A DNA stretch of 64,000 bases. It comes from JAZLGI01 sp045616225 (lineage in GTDB: Bacteria; Spirochaetota; Spirochaetia; Sphaerochaetales; Sphaerochaetaceae). Shown one piece after another: positions 1-7,435 of the stretch (position 1 is the stretch's first letter; each line of letters begins with the position of its first letter). The translations under genes were made by a program, and so were the position numbers. Below the pieces are notes generated by a model. It was not told the origin of the DNA, ran no database searches, and saw only the letters and a program-made list of their open reading frames with translations. The stretch lies in the NCBI GenBank assembly GCA_045616225.1, contig JAZLGI010000003.1, forward strand, positions 5,201 through 69,200, written 5' to 3'.

Positions 1-316
1 AGGTACAAGTGTTACATCTGTAGATTTACCTCAAAATATCACTGCTCTTCAAAACAGTGCTTTTGAAAACACACCAATACAAAACATAAAACTTACAGAT
101 GAAATCAAATCTATTGGTGTTAATTGCTTCAAAGATTGTACGGCTTTAAGTGAAATCTTTATTCCGGATTCCGTTAAAACCATGGAATATTGCGTTTTTG
201 AAGGATGCAGTTCATTAAACAGAATATTGTGTCAGGCAAAAGAAAAAGATGTAAATTTTGACAATCTTTGGAAGCAATCATGTAATGCAGAAGTAATCTG
301 GGAGGCAGAAAAATGA
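1..316 (+). CDS. C-terminal part of a BspA-like leucine-rich-repeat protein (5' truncated by window)
   Basis: An open frame runs from base 2 to a TGA at 314-316 and has no start inside the window. The translation shows about three degenerate repeats of the BspA/LRR_5 type: segments ending in NSAFENTPIQNIKL, NCFKDCTALSEIFIPDSV and CVFEGCSSLNRIL. It ends in a short non-repeat tail (VIWEAEK). Such repeats are typical of secreted or surface proteins of host-associated spirochaetes and Bacteroidetes, where they bind host or bacterial partners. The stop overlaps the start of the next gene (ATGA at 313-316), so the two are probably co-transcribed. The N-terminal signal and the number of repeats cannot be seen. 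Confidence 0.8.
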   Translation, partial: GTSVTSVDLPQNITALQNSAFENTPIQNIKLTDEIKSIGVNCFKDCTALSEIFIPDSVKTMEYCVFEGCSSLNRILCQAKEKDVNFDNLWKQSCNAEVIWEAEK

Positions 317-1500
317 AGAGAACAATAATCTTTTGCTTGATTCTATTTGTTTTGACAGGTTTGTTTGCCTCGGATTTTTCTTTTAAGCCTGTAAGTATTA
401 ATCCTCTTTATGAATCCTACAAAGCAGATTCATGGAATTTTGATACAAGAGGACAGGTCATTTATCTTTTAGAAGGAAAAGGATTAAACCAAGTTCTTCT
501 TTGCACTAAATATGAAGCAGGACGTGAAAAATATTACCTAAATTGGGATGAAGTACAGGAAAGTTCAGAAGAATTTGTAATGGAATTGGCAGATTTCAGA
601 GATGCTTCTGAAGGACTTGAAGAATTATATAGGGTAAAAACCGGTTTTGGTGCCGGACTTTTAAGATTCCAATACAAAGATTTCCAGATAGAAGGTGCAG
701 TTCAGGGAGCTATTAACCTTATCTTTGATGCTAACGGAGGAACAGACTGTATTGGTTTTGACGGTATTTATTTTTTGGGTGCAAATGCTAAGTATTCTGA
801 TTTCCTAAGTGCAAGATTTGGTTTTCATCACTATTCAAGCCACTACGGAGATGAAATAGAAGAAGAATTCATGTTGAGAAATGATGAACTCAACAGAAAA
901 TATGCAGATAGATTTACCTATAGCAGATATCAAACAGGTTTTGTTTCACGGTTGACTCAATATGTCAGGCAAGACAGTATGATAGCCGGAATAACTGTTA
1001 AACCATTAAAATGGATTAAACTTTACAGTGAAATAGATTTCCCTCCAAAGCGTATGAAAAACATAAGGCCATGGGTTTTGATTCCTAACGGAATAACGGC
1101 AACAACTTCTGACAGCAAAGCTTCAATGCAAACCCATAATGGCTTCACAGAAGGAATTTATGAGACAGAACACGGAGAAAGAAAATATCCTTATTCTGAC
1201 AAATACAAAGACATTGCCGTTAATCTTGGCATTGAGCTTTCACATGATTTCAAAAATGTAGGAACTCTTCTTTTAGCCTATGATTTAAAGCTAAATCAAG
1301 AAGGACAAACCATGTATCAGATAGGAGCTTACAAACCGGAAAACAAATGGGATATAGAACACAATGTTCTTCTGGCATTCTCATTTGACAACTCTCCTGT
1401 TTCTGCTGAAATAATCTACCACAACGGCAGATTTCCTCTTATGAATTACTATTGGTATCACTGTTCTTACATATCTTTTGGTTTCTCAATTTCAAACTGA
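313..1500 (+). CDS. Secreted protein, probable outer-membrane beta-barrel, function unknown
   Basis: 395 aa. The first ~19 residues (MKRTIIFCLILFVLTGLFAS) form a clear Sec signal peptide. The rest is rich in alternating aromatic and polar stretches (for example FGAGLLRFQYKDFQIEGAV and NLGIELSHDF), and the protein ends YISFGFSISN, as expected of beta strands in an outer-membrane barrel. No catalytic motif is recognised. A strong ribosome site (GGGAGG at 300-305) fixes the start at 313, overlapping the stop of the upstream LRR protein gene by ATGA. This suggests translational coupling and a shared envelope role. The barrel assignment is inferred from composition only. It could also be a periplasmic protein. 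Confidence 0.7.
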   Translation: MKRTIIFCLILFVLTGLFASDFSFKPVSINPLYESYKADSWNFDTRGQVIYLLEGKGLNQVLLCTKYEAGREKYYLNWDEVQESSEEFVMELADFRDASEGLEELYRVKTGFGAGLLRFQYKDFQIEGAVQGAINLIFDANGGTDCIGFDGIYFLGANAKYSDFLSARFGFHHYSSHYGDEIEEEFMLRNDELNRKYADRFTYSRYQTGFVSRLTQYVRQDSMIAGITVKPLKWIKLYSEIDFPPKRMKNIRPWVLIPNGITATTSDSKASMQTHNGFTEGIYETEHGERKYPYSDKYKDIAVNLGIELSHDFKNVGTLLLAYDLKLNQEGQTMYQIGAYKPENKWDIEHNVLLAFSFDNSPVSAEIIYHNGRFPLMNYYWYHCSYISFGFSISN

Positions 1501-1518
1501 ATCTTTTCTGCATCTTAC

Positions 1519-1547
1519 TTGAAAACTTTTTTCTTAATCGGTAATTT
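1519..1547 (+). promoter_or_regulatory. Promoter of the ZIP transporter gene, probably leaderless
   Basis: TTGAAA (1519-1524), a 17-bp spacer, then TAATTT (1542-1547). Only nine bases separate the -10 from the ATG at 1557, so transcription should begin within about 3 nt of the start codon. AGGTAAG directly before the ATG could be read as a weak ribosome site, but it would lie largely upstream of +1. Confidence 0.5.
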
Positions 1548-1556
1548 TTAGGTAAG

Positions 1557-2423
1557 ATGCACATAAATATATACACATGGATTGTATTGATTACTGCTAT
1601 TGCAGGGGTATTTGGAACAGGTTTAGGCGGAATTGTCGGAGCTATTCTAAAAAGAGATTCAAACAGAATTGTCAGCCTTCTATTAAGTTTTGCAGGCGGT
1701 GTAATGCTTTCTGTTGTTTGTTTTGATTTGATTCCGGAAGCTTTTTTTCCGGAAGGAGCAACAGACAGCATTTCCATCTTTATTGTCATTTTGGGAATTT
1801 TCTTTGGGTATGGACTTGTCTATGCTTTAAATGCATGGATAGACAACATAACAAACCCCGAAGTAAAACACATAAACAAAAATCACCCAAAGACAGCTGA
1901 TGACTTGGATGAACTCATACACGCAGACCACCTAAAAGCTCACAAGACCGATAAAAAAACAACAAACAGAGAATTATTTATAGCAGGAATTGTAATGGCC
2001 TGTGCCATAGCACTTCATAATATGCCTGAAGGAATGGTAATAGGAGCTTCTTTTGCAGCATCTGACAATACACTGCTTGGAGGAAGCGGTCTTTTAATTT
2101 CCATTGTAATTGGACTTCATAACATCCCTGAAGGAATGGCCGTTGTTGTTCCTCTGATAGCAGGAGGGATGAATAAAGGAAAAGCCATACTTATCACGGC
2201 TCTTTCCGGTGTTCCAACAATCATTGGTGCTTTAATTGGTTATTCATTAGGACTCATAGGACCAATTATGCTTTCACTGTCTTTAAGTTTTGCAGGCGGT
2301 GCAATGCTTTATGTTGTTTTCGGAGAGCTTTTTCCGGAAGCAATTCTTATGTGGAAATCAAAACTTCCGGCTTTCTTTACGCTAATAGGAACTATAACAG
2401 GACTTGTTCTGGTAAATGTATAA
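1557..2423 (+). CDS. ZIP-family divalent metal transporter (ZupT-like)
   Basis: 288 aa integral membrane protein with about eight hydrophobic segments. It carries the two ZIP signatures: HNMPEGMVIG in TM4 and HNIPEGMAVV in TM5, whose His, Asn and Glu residues bind the transported metal. A His-rich loop between TM3 and TM4 (KHINKNHPK, HADHLKAHK) is the usual cytosolic metal-sensing or binding loop. The family imports Zn2+, Mn2+ or Fe2+ through the inner membrane. The length is typical of bacterial ZupT/ZIP. It appears monocistronic, with its own promoter at 1519-1547 and a hairpin at its stop codon. The substrate cannot be assigned from sequence. Confidence 0.9.
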   Translation: MHINIYTWIVLITAIAGVFGTGLGGIVGAILKRDSNRIVSLLLSFAGGVMLSVVCFDLIPEAFFPEGATDSISIFIVILGIFFGYGLVYALNAWIDNITNPEVKHINKNHPKTADDLDELIHADHLKAHKTDKKTTNRELFIAGIVMACAIALHNMPEGMVIGASFAASDNTLLGGSGLLISIVIGLHNIPEGMAVVVPLIAGGMNKGKAILITALSGVPTIIGALIGYSLGLIGPIMLSLSLSFAGGAMLYVVFGELFPEAILMWKSKLPAFFTLIGTITGLVLVNV

Positions 2424-2450
2424 AGCAACTTTCATACGAAAGTTGCTTTA
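2421..2450. terminator. Perfect 13-bp inverted repeat at the ZIP stop codon
   Basis: The arms 2421-2433 and 2438-2450 are perfectly complementary, with a 4-nt loop (ATAC). The left arm includes the TAA stop of the ZIP gene. There is no real T tract on either side, so as an intrinsic terminator it is imperfect. Its place between a plus-strand gene end and a minus-strand tRNA end fits a bidirectional terminator. Confidence 0.6.
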
Positions 2451-2468
2451 CAATTAAAGTTTAAAGTT

Positions 2469-2554
2469 CGGAGAGAGGGGGATTCGAACCCCCGAAGGCT
2501 TTTGACCTTACACGACTTCCAATCGTGCACCTTCGACCACTCGGACATCTCTCC
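2469..2554 (-). tRNA. tRNA-Ser (anticodon GGA)
   Basis: On the minus strand the acceptor stem GGAGAGA (from 2554) pairs with TCTCTCC, followed by discriminator G at 2469. The anticodon arm is CACGA-TTGGAAG-TCGTG, giving anticodon GGA (plus-strand TCC at 2518-2520), which reads UCC and UCU serine codons. A long variable arm (AAGGTCAAAAGCCTT) marks it as a class II tRNA, consistent with serine. The T arm GGGGGTTCGAATCCCCC is intact. CCA is not encoded. Confidence 0.96.
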
Positions 2555-2567
2555 TTGCGACGCATTG

Positions 2568-2597
2568 ACTATATCAAAAAAACAATAACATCTTCAA
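2568..2597 (-). promoter_or_regulatory. Likely tRNA-Ser promoter
   Basis: On the minus strand, TTGAAG (2597-2592), 18-bp spacer, TATAGT (2573-2568), which would start transcription about 7 nt before the mature tRNA 5' end. It lies between the recR stop and the tRNA, so the tRNA need not depend on read-through from the dnaX operon. Confidence 0.4.
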
Positions 2598-2614
2598 GTG
2601 TCATAAGTTATTTA

Positions 2615-3208
2615 TCAGAAATCTATTCTTCCTCTCAGAGAACGAGCAAGAGTACTTGTACTTGCATATTCAAGTTCTCCGCCTATCGGAAGACCTGATG
2701 CAAGACGTGAGAGTTTTATCTGAGGATAATCTTTTAAAAGAGTCCTGAGAAAAGAAGCTGTTATATCACCGGACTCTGTTGGATTTGTAGCAATAATTAC
2801 TTCTGTAAAACTACCCTCTTTTATTCTTTTCATTAAGGAGTCAAAGGTTAATTCTTTTGGGGTTACTCCATGTAGAAGGTCAATAGCTCCTCCAAGAACA
2901 TGAAAAAGCCCGTTATAAGCTCCTGAACTTTGAATTGTAATAACATCCTGCGGTTGTTCAACAACACATAAAAGACTTCTGTCTCTTGAAACATCTGAAC
3001 AAACAGGACATGGATCTAATTCTGTAAATGAACCGCAAACAGAACAAATTTTTATCTTATCTTTAATCTGTGCAATGTTTTCTGAAAGATATGCATTGAA
3101 ATCCGGTTTTGCAGATACAAGATAATAGGCAATTCTGTATGCACTTTTTTTTCCAATTCCCGGAAGCCGTGCAAATGCCTCCGCCAAACGGTCTATAGAA
3201 TTTGTCAT
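2615..3208 (-). CDS. recR: Recombination mediator protein RecR
   Basis: 197 aa, the usual RecR length. An N-terminal helix-hairpin-helix region (LAEAFARLPGIGKKSAYRIAYYL) is followed by a four-cysteine zinc finger (CSVCGSFTELDPCPVCSD, ~55-72). Next come a Toprim domain (LLCVVEQPQDVITIQ ... IIATNPTESGDITASFL) and the C-terminal RecR signature (LSRLASGLPIGGELEYASTSTLARSLRGR). RecR works with RecO and RecF to load RecA onto gapped DNA. It is the last gene of the dnaX-ebfC-recR cluster, and its ATG overlaps the ebfC stop (3205-3208). recF lies 24 kb away at the origin. Confidence 0.97.
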   Translation of the reverse strand: MTNSIDRLAEAFARLPGIGKKSAYRIAYYLVSAKPDFNAYLSENIAQIKDKIKICSVCGSFTELDPCPVCSDVSRDRSLLCVVEQPQDVITIQSSGAYNGLFHVLGGAIDLLHGVTPKELTFDSLMKRIKEGSFTEVIIATNPTESGDITASFLRTLLKDYPQIKLSRLASGLPIGGELEYASTSTLARSLRGRIDF

Positions 3209-3510
3209 AAAGGAAGCCCTATTTGCTGTGCATAGGAACCGGCTTCCTGCTGAATTCTTGATTTTACATTTTCCAAAGCATTGTTAATTGCAGAGGCAAT
3301 AAGGACTTCAAGCATCTCCGCCTGTCCTTCTTTTACAATTGAAGGATCTATCTTAATGCTTTCTATCTTCATCTCTCCTGTTGCAACAACCTCTATCATA
3401 TTTCCCAGTGCATAACCGGTACACTTTATTGAAGGAAGTTTTGCTTTTGCCTCTTCTATCATTTGCTTTGTATTTTCAATGTTTTTCATAAATTCAAGTG
3501 GGTTAATCAT
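3205..3510 (-). CDS. ebfC: Nucleoid-associated protein of the YbaB/EbfC family
   Basis: 101 aa. It has the charged N-terminal helix (LEFMKNIENTKQMIEEAKAKL), the central beta hairpin and the conserved segment MKIESIKIDPSIVKEGQAEMLEVLIASAINNALENV that defines the family. These dimers bind DNA without strict sequence need. The Borrelia homologue EbfC is a nucleoid protein and gene regulator. It is translationally coupled on both sides: 4-bp overlap with dnaX upstream and with recR downstream. This arrangement is conserved across many bacteria and supports the assignment. Confidence 0.93.
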   Translation of the reverse strand: MINPLEFMKNIENTKQMIEEAKAKLPSIKCTGYALGNMIEVVATGEMKIESIKIDPSIVKEGQAEMLEVLIASAINNALENVKSRIQQEAGSYAQQIGLPL

Positions 3511-5117
3511 CTTATTTCGTGTCCTTTGAATCCTATTATCAGATCGTTTGAAAAATCTGTTTCTTTGACCTGCTGAACAACAGGCTGCTCAACGGGACGC
3601 TCAACAGACTGCTCAACAGGTTGTTGTGCAGGTTGTTGTACAGGTTGAACCGCTTCTTGACGAGGTTTTTCTGTATATGAAAGAGAGACATTTACATCTC
3701 CTGCAACTTCCTGAATTCCTCTTTTAAGATTTGTATAGTCTCTTAAAGCAGATTCATAGTAAAACTTGCTTTCAAACTCAAGTTTTATAGATTTTTCTTC
3801 CTTAACTATTTTACATACACCATTTGGAAGAACTTCCTTAAGTTTTTCTTCTGAGTATTCTTGAGTTTCCTTGACCGGCATTGCAGGGGTAGGCGTTGCT
3901 GCAAGCACAGGTGCTGTTGCAGGTGCAACTGTTTCCATTTTACTAAGTTCCGGGTTAAGCGGTGTAACAGTACCTGAAACAAGGTCATTCTTTAGTCTTG
4001 CTATCTGTTCTATTACTGTAGCATTTGATGCCAGATATCTGAGCTTTGAAAGCTTACTTACCGCAAGCTCAAGTTCAAAAGAAGGATTAAGGGAGTATCT
4101 TATATCTCTATATAGGGCAAGGAACATATCCAAAGCCGCTTCCAGTTGCTCAGAATTAAAGGCATTCAGAATACTTGCAGGAAACGAAGTAATCTGTTGT
4201 CCCAGAATATTCTCATTTCTGACACCGTTGTTTATAAGAAGAAGGTTCCTGAAATAATCTGTAAAGTCCTTGATAATCTGTTCTACACTAACTCCTTTTT
4301 CAAGCAGTTCATGAAGCTTGTCCATTGCAGCAGAAGTATCTTTCTCCAGTAAATTGCTTATTATTCCGTTAATTCTGTCTATCCCAACTAATCCCAGCTT
4401 TTCACGTATTTTGGCAAGAGTAATCTTATCATTGGAAAAAGCTACAACCTGATCAAAAAGAGTATAAGCATCTCTCATTGAACCTGTTGCTTCCTTTGCA
4501 ATCCAAAAAAGAGCCTCATCTTCTGCTTCAATTCCCATTTCCCCAGCTGCTTCTGAAAGAAGTCTCTTTATAGTATCTATTGGAATAAGCTGAAAATTAA
4601 ACTGTTGACATCTACTTCTTATAGTTGCAGGAACTTTTTGAGTCTCTGTAGTGGCAAATATAAAAATTACATACTCAGGCGGTTCTTCAATTGTCTTCAA
4701 AAGAGCATTGAATGCACTCTGAGAAAGCATATGTACTTCGTCTATGATGTAAATCTTATATCTTGAAGATGTAGGAGGGAACAAAACTTCTTCCTTGATT
4801 ACTCTTACATCATTTACACCGGTATTACTGGCTCCGTCAATTTCTATAACATCAAGGTTGTTGCCCTTGGCAATTCCCCTGCAGTTTTCACATTCACCGC
4901 AAGGTTCTGCTGTTGGTCCATGTTGACAATTCAAAGCTTTTGCCAACAATCTTGCACTGGTTGTCTTGCCAACACCTCTTGGACCGCTGAATAGATATGC
5001 ATGGGCAATTCTTCCGCTCTCAATAGCATTCTTAAGTGTTGAAACTACAAATTCCTGACCTGCAAGTGATTCAAACTGCTGAGGTCTTCTTCTTGTTGCG
5101 GTAACTTCAAAGCTCAT
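3507..5117 (-). CDS. dnaX: DNA polymerase III subunit tau/gamma
   Basis: 536 aa clamp-loader ATPase. Walker A GPRGVGKTT (~45-53), the zinc module CQHGPTAEPCGECENC (~64-79), Walker B IIDEVHML (~123), and the arginine-finger SRC motif (TIRSRCQQF) are all present. The central collar domain follows. The C-terminal 60 residues before the end are a low-complexity tract of PVQQ/PVEQ repeats, a flexible linker in place of the usual tau domain IV/V linker. The protein ends with a short hydrophobic tail (NDLIIGFKGHEIR). No A-rich slippery sequence was found, so a shorter gamma form by frameshifting is not indicated. Fourth gene of the operon beginning with the glycosidase. It overlaps ebfC by 4 bp. Confidence 0.96.
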   Translation of the reverse strand: MSFEVTATRRRPQQFESLAGQEFVVSTLKNAIESGRIAHAYLFSGPRGVGKTTSARLLAKALNCQHGPTAEPCGECENCRGIAKGNNLDVIEIDGASNTGVNDVRVIKEEVLFPPTSSRYKIYIIDEVHMLSQSAFNALLKTIEEPPEYVIFIFATTETQKVPATIRSRCQQFNFQLIPIDTIKRLLSEAAGEMGIEAEDEALFWIAKEATGSMRDAYTLFDQVVAFSNDKITLAKIREKLGLVGIDRINGIISNLLEKDTSAAMDKLHELLEKGVSVEQIIKDFTDYFRNLLLINNGVRNENILGQQITSFPASILNAFNSEQLEAALDMFLALYRDIRYSLNPSFELELAVSKLSKLRYLASNATVIEQIARLKNDLVSGTVTPLNPELSKMETVAPATAPVLAATPTPAMPVKETQEYSEEKLKEVLPNGVCKIVKEEKSIKLEFESKFYYESALRDYTNLKRGIQEVAGDVNVSLSYTEKPRQEAVQPVQQPAQQPVEQSVERPVEQPVVQQVKETDFSNDLIIGFKGHEIR

Positions 5118-5878
5118 TTGATATTTCTTTCCTTACAAATAATTTCATATGCTTCCTGAATTTCTCTGAACCTCTTTGTTGCATATTCTTTAAATTCGTC
5201 TGCCAATCCTTTTGAAGCAATTGTATCAGGATGGAAATCAAGGATAAGCTTTCTGTAAGCCTTTTTGATTTCTTCATCAGTCGCATTCTCTTTTAATCCA
5301 AGAACTGCGTATGTTTTATTTGACTGAGAAAAACCGTATTTTCTTCTGATACTGTCTACAATAGAATCTGATAATCTGAATGTTCTTGAAGCATAGTCTA
5401 TCATTTCCTGCTCTTGCCGAGACATTTTTCCGTCAGACATGGCAATTCTGTAAAAAATATCCAACATTAACTGAAGAATCTGCTGAGAATTGGCAAATTG
5501 TTGGTAGAAGCTATTTGCAAGACTTTCAAAAGTCACATTTTGATTGAGTGCATCATTGAAAATTCCTGTTGCATAGCTATAGCTTCGATTATCTAACTTG
5601 AGATCATAAATCATGAATTCATTAACTTTTCTCTTTGCAGATTCACTCACAGTTCCGTCTGCTTTAGCCAGTTTTGCCAGCATTGAGAAAGCTCCTACAA
5701 AGAAAGCTCTGTCAGAACCTATATAACCCGGATTTGAAGTTCTTGAGTACTTGTTTGAAAAATCTGACGAGCTGTGAGCATGACCATTGTTCAAGGATCT
5801 GAAAAGAGTCCTTGCAAGGAAAAGCAGGAGAAGAAATCCAAAAAAACCTCCGCCACCAGGCCCAAAATAAAAGAACAT
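5114..5878 (-). CDS. Membrane-anchored TerB/DnaJ-domain co-chaperone (DjlA-like)
   Basis: 254 aa. A short glycine-rich N-terminus (MFFYFGPGGGGFFGFLLLLF) makes a single membrane anchor. Residues ~55-175 look like a TerB/DjlA-type helical domain (FFVGAFSMLAKLAKADGTVSESAKRKVNEFM; AMSDGKMSRQEQEMIDYASRTF). The C-terminal ~70 residues are a J domain (YAVLGLKENATDEEIKKAYRKL, then HPD at the key loop), which stimulates DnaK ATPase. DjlA proteins are inner-membrane co-chaperones, and that is the closest known match. The ATG is 2 bp from the stop of the glycosidase gene and the end overlaps dnaX by 4 bp, so it is firmly inside the dnaX operon. Confidence 0.85.
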   Translation of the reverse strand: MFFYFGPGGGGFFGFLLLLFLARTLFRSLNNGHAHSSSDFSNKYSRTSNPGYIGSDRAFFVGAFSMLAKLAKADGTVSESAKRKVNEFMIYDLKLDNRSYSYATGIFNDALNQNVTFESLANSFYQQFANSQQILQLMLDIFYRIAMSDGKMSRQEQEMIDYASRTFRLSDSIVDSIRRKYGFSQSNKTYAVLGLKENATDEEIKKAYRKLILDFHPDTIASKGLADEFKEYATKRFREIQEAYEIICKERNIK

Positions 5879-5879
5879 A

Positions 5880-7304
5880 TTAAAGTTTGTCTATAAGCAT
5901 TGAACACTTACCGCTTGGAATAGGCAGTGTTTTCTTCTTATTTTCATCAATAAGCTCAATTGTGAAGTAGTATAGTTTTTCACTCTCAAGTCTTATTTCC
6001 CAACCACGAACGTTTTTATTGCTCAAGATAGTTATGAAATTTCTCTTTAAAGATAATTGTTCTATTCCCATTGCTTCCAAGGTAGGAACAGTCCAATCTA
6101 CCGTTTTTCTAGGAAGAGAAACGTTAAGACCAACAATGTTTTCTATCATTAAAGTAATTGTCAAAAGACCAACTTGAGGCAAGAATTTCTTTGCAGGGAA
6201 AATTCCGTCATTATCTGAGGCAGGAGTACCTTCTTTGTTTGGCAAATATGCCTCCCAAACATCTCCCTGATGTTCATCTCCCGGATTAAGAGTATCAAGA
6301 ACAAAATACATGTTTCTTATTGCACATTCTCTTGCAAAAACAAATTCTCCGTATTTTTCAAGTCCTTTTACAACCATGTAAAGGTTAGAAGGAATTACTG
6401 CTCCGCAATAGCCCTTTACATTTTCATCAAAACAAGGAGATGAAACACTCACACTAGGGAACGGGTTATCTGTCCCGAACTCTTCAGGATTTTTGAGAAG
6501 ATCAATCATATGAGATGCTTTCTCGTCATTAGGAATCTCTGCAAGCATTGTCCAATAAGCACCAATGTACTTAAGTGGAAGTTTGTTTTCATCCTTATCC
6601 AAATCATAGTAGAAATTCGTTTCAGGATCCCACATTAAATTATTTATCCTCGTCTTTAGGGAGAAATAAAGTCTTTTGTACCTGAAACTGAGCTCTTTAT
6701 CGTTAAGAATGTCTCCAATGTTTGCAAGATAAAGTGCATTAAGTGCAATAACAGAGTTAAAGTCCAAAGGATAAGCAACATTTTCCCTTGGAATATTGCC
6801 AGTAAGACATGCGGAAACAGGAACAGAGAACAAACCGTTTTCTTTAAGGAAATTTGCTTTAAGCCAATCAAAATATTTTTCCATGAAAGGAACAATGTCT
6901 TTAAGGCGTTTTTTATTTCCTATTTTGTGATAAAAATTAAACTCGATATAGGCAAATAAAGGCAAAGTTAAACCAAACTCATTGTTTTCAGAAAAAACAG
7001 GCTTGCCGTCTTCTAAACTGTAATCAGATCTTATTGCTCCATCTTCCTCCTGTTTGGAGTAAAAATAATCAAGCATTTCAAACGGTGAGTATATCTGATT
7101 GCTGTAGTTCAGAAAAAGTGAAGACAGACTGCAATTAAACAAATTAATTGTTTTCTGATTATTGTAGGAAACATAGTTCCCGACAAAACCGTTTTCTTCT
7201 GTCCCTGCTTTCCAGTATTCATTAATCCAAACCCAAGTTCTGTCGTATAAATCTACAAAATCCTGATCGTAAAAATGAATGGAAGGAGTTTTTTCTTTTG
7301 CCAA
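5880..7304 (-). CDS. Trehalase/MGH1-like (alpha/alpha)6-barrel glycoside hydrolase
   Basis: 474 aa, no signal peptide, so cytoplasmic. The segment GYCGAVIPSNLYMVVKGLEKYGEFVFARECAIRN and the following QGDVWEAYLPNKEGTPASDNDG resemble the GH37/GH63/MGH1 (trehalase-like) barrel around the general-acid region. Conserved N-terminal aromatic blocks (NCSLSSLFLNYSNQIYSPFEMLDYFY) agree. The substrate is not predictable. A small beta domain ends the protein (~405-474). The start is TTG at 7304, preceded by AGAGG with an 8-nt gap. It is the first gene of a minus-strand operon leading into djlA-like, dnaX, ebfC and recR. It has its own promoter and a hairpin in the leader. Confidence 0.7.
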   Translation of the reverse strand: MAKEKTPSIHFYDQDFVDLYDRTWVWINEYWKAGTEENGFVGNYVSYNNQKTINLFNCSLSSLFLNYSNQIYSPFEMLDYFYSKQEEDGAIRSDYSLEDGKPVFSENNEFGLTLPLFAYIEFNFYHKIGNKKRLKDIVPFMEKYFDWLKANFLKENGLFSVPVSACLTGNIPRENVAYPLDFNSVIALNALYLANIGDILNDKELSFRYKRLYFSLKTRINNLMWDPETNFYYDLDKDENKLPLKYIGAYWTMLAEIPNDEKASHMIDLLKNPEEFGTDNPFPSVSVSSPCFDENVKGYCGAVIPSNLYMVVKGLEKYGEFVFARECAIRNMYFVLDTLNPGDEHQGDVWEAYLPNKEGTPASDNDGIFPAKKFLPQVGLLTITLMIENIVGLNVSLPRKTVDWTVPTLEAMGIEQLSLKRNFITILSNKNVRGWEIRLESEKLYYFTIELIDENKKKTLPIPSGKCSMLIDKL

Positions 7305-7320
7305 AATAATGCCTCTATCA

Positions 7321-7357
7321 AAAAAATAAACCCAATATCAACATCCGAAATTGGGTT
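7321..7357 (-). terminator. Terminator-like hairpin in the 5' leader of the glycosidase-dnaX operon
   Basis: Read on the minus strand, AACCCAAT (7357-7350) pairs with ATTGGGTT (7336-7329) and is followed by TATTTTTTTG, the form of an intrinsic terminator. It sits between the predicted +1 and the TTG start at 7304, so it could act as an attenuator of the whole operon. Confidence 0.5.
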
Positions 7358-7364
7358 ACTATAT

Positions 7365-7393
7365 ACCATAGCACCAAATCTTGCACCCGTCAA
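7365..7393 (-). promoter_or_regulatory. Promoter of the glycosidase-djlA-dnaX-ebfC-recR operon
   Basis: Minus strand TTGACG (7393-7388), 17-bp spacer, TATGGT (7370-7365). The predicted +1 falls at the foot of the leader hairpin, about 55 nt before the start codon. Confidence 0.55.
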
Positions 7394-7398
7394 TAAAC

Positions 7399-7426
7399 TT
7401 GATAACTTTAATATTATAAATATAAT
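7399..7426 (+). promoter_or_regulatory. Promoter of ygiQ, probably leaderless
   Basis: TTGATA (7399-7404), 16-bp spacer, TATAAT (7421-7426), then nine bases to the ATG at 7436. No ribosome site precedes the ATG. The start is supported because MDKRFLPVNRKDM fits the known YgiQ N-terminus. Confidence 0.6.
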
Positions 7427-7435
7427 TACTTTGGT

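Noticed and set aside
3507..5117. Programmed -1 frameshift in dnaX to make gamma
   Set aside because: No A-AAA-AAG type slippery run or following stem was found in the coding strand. The region after the ATPase core is a simple low-complexity linker.
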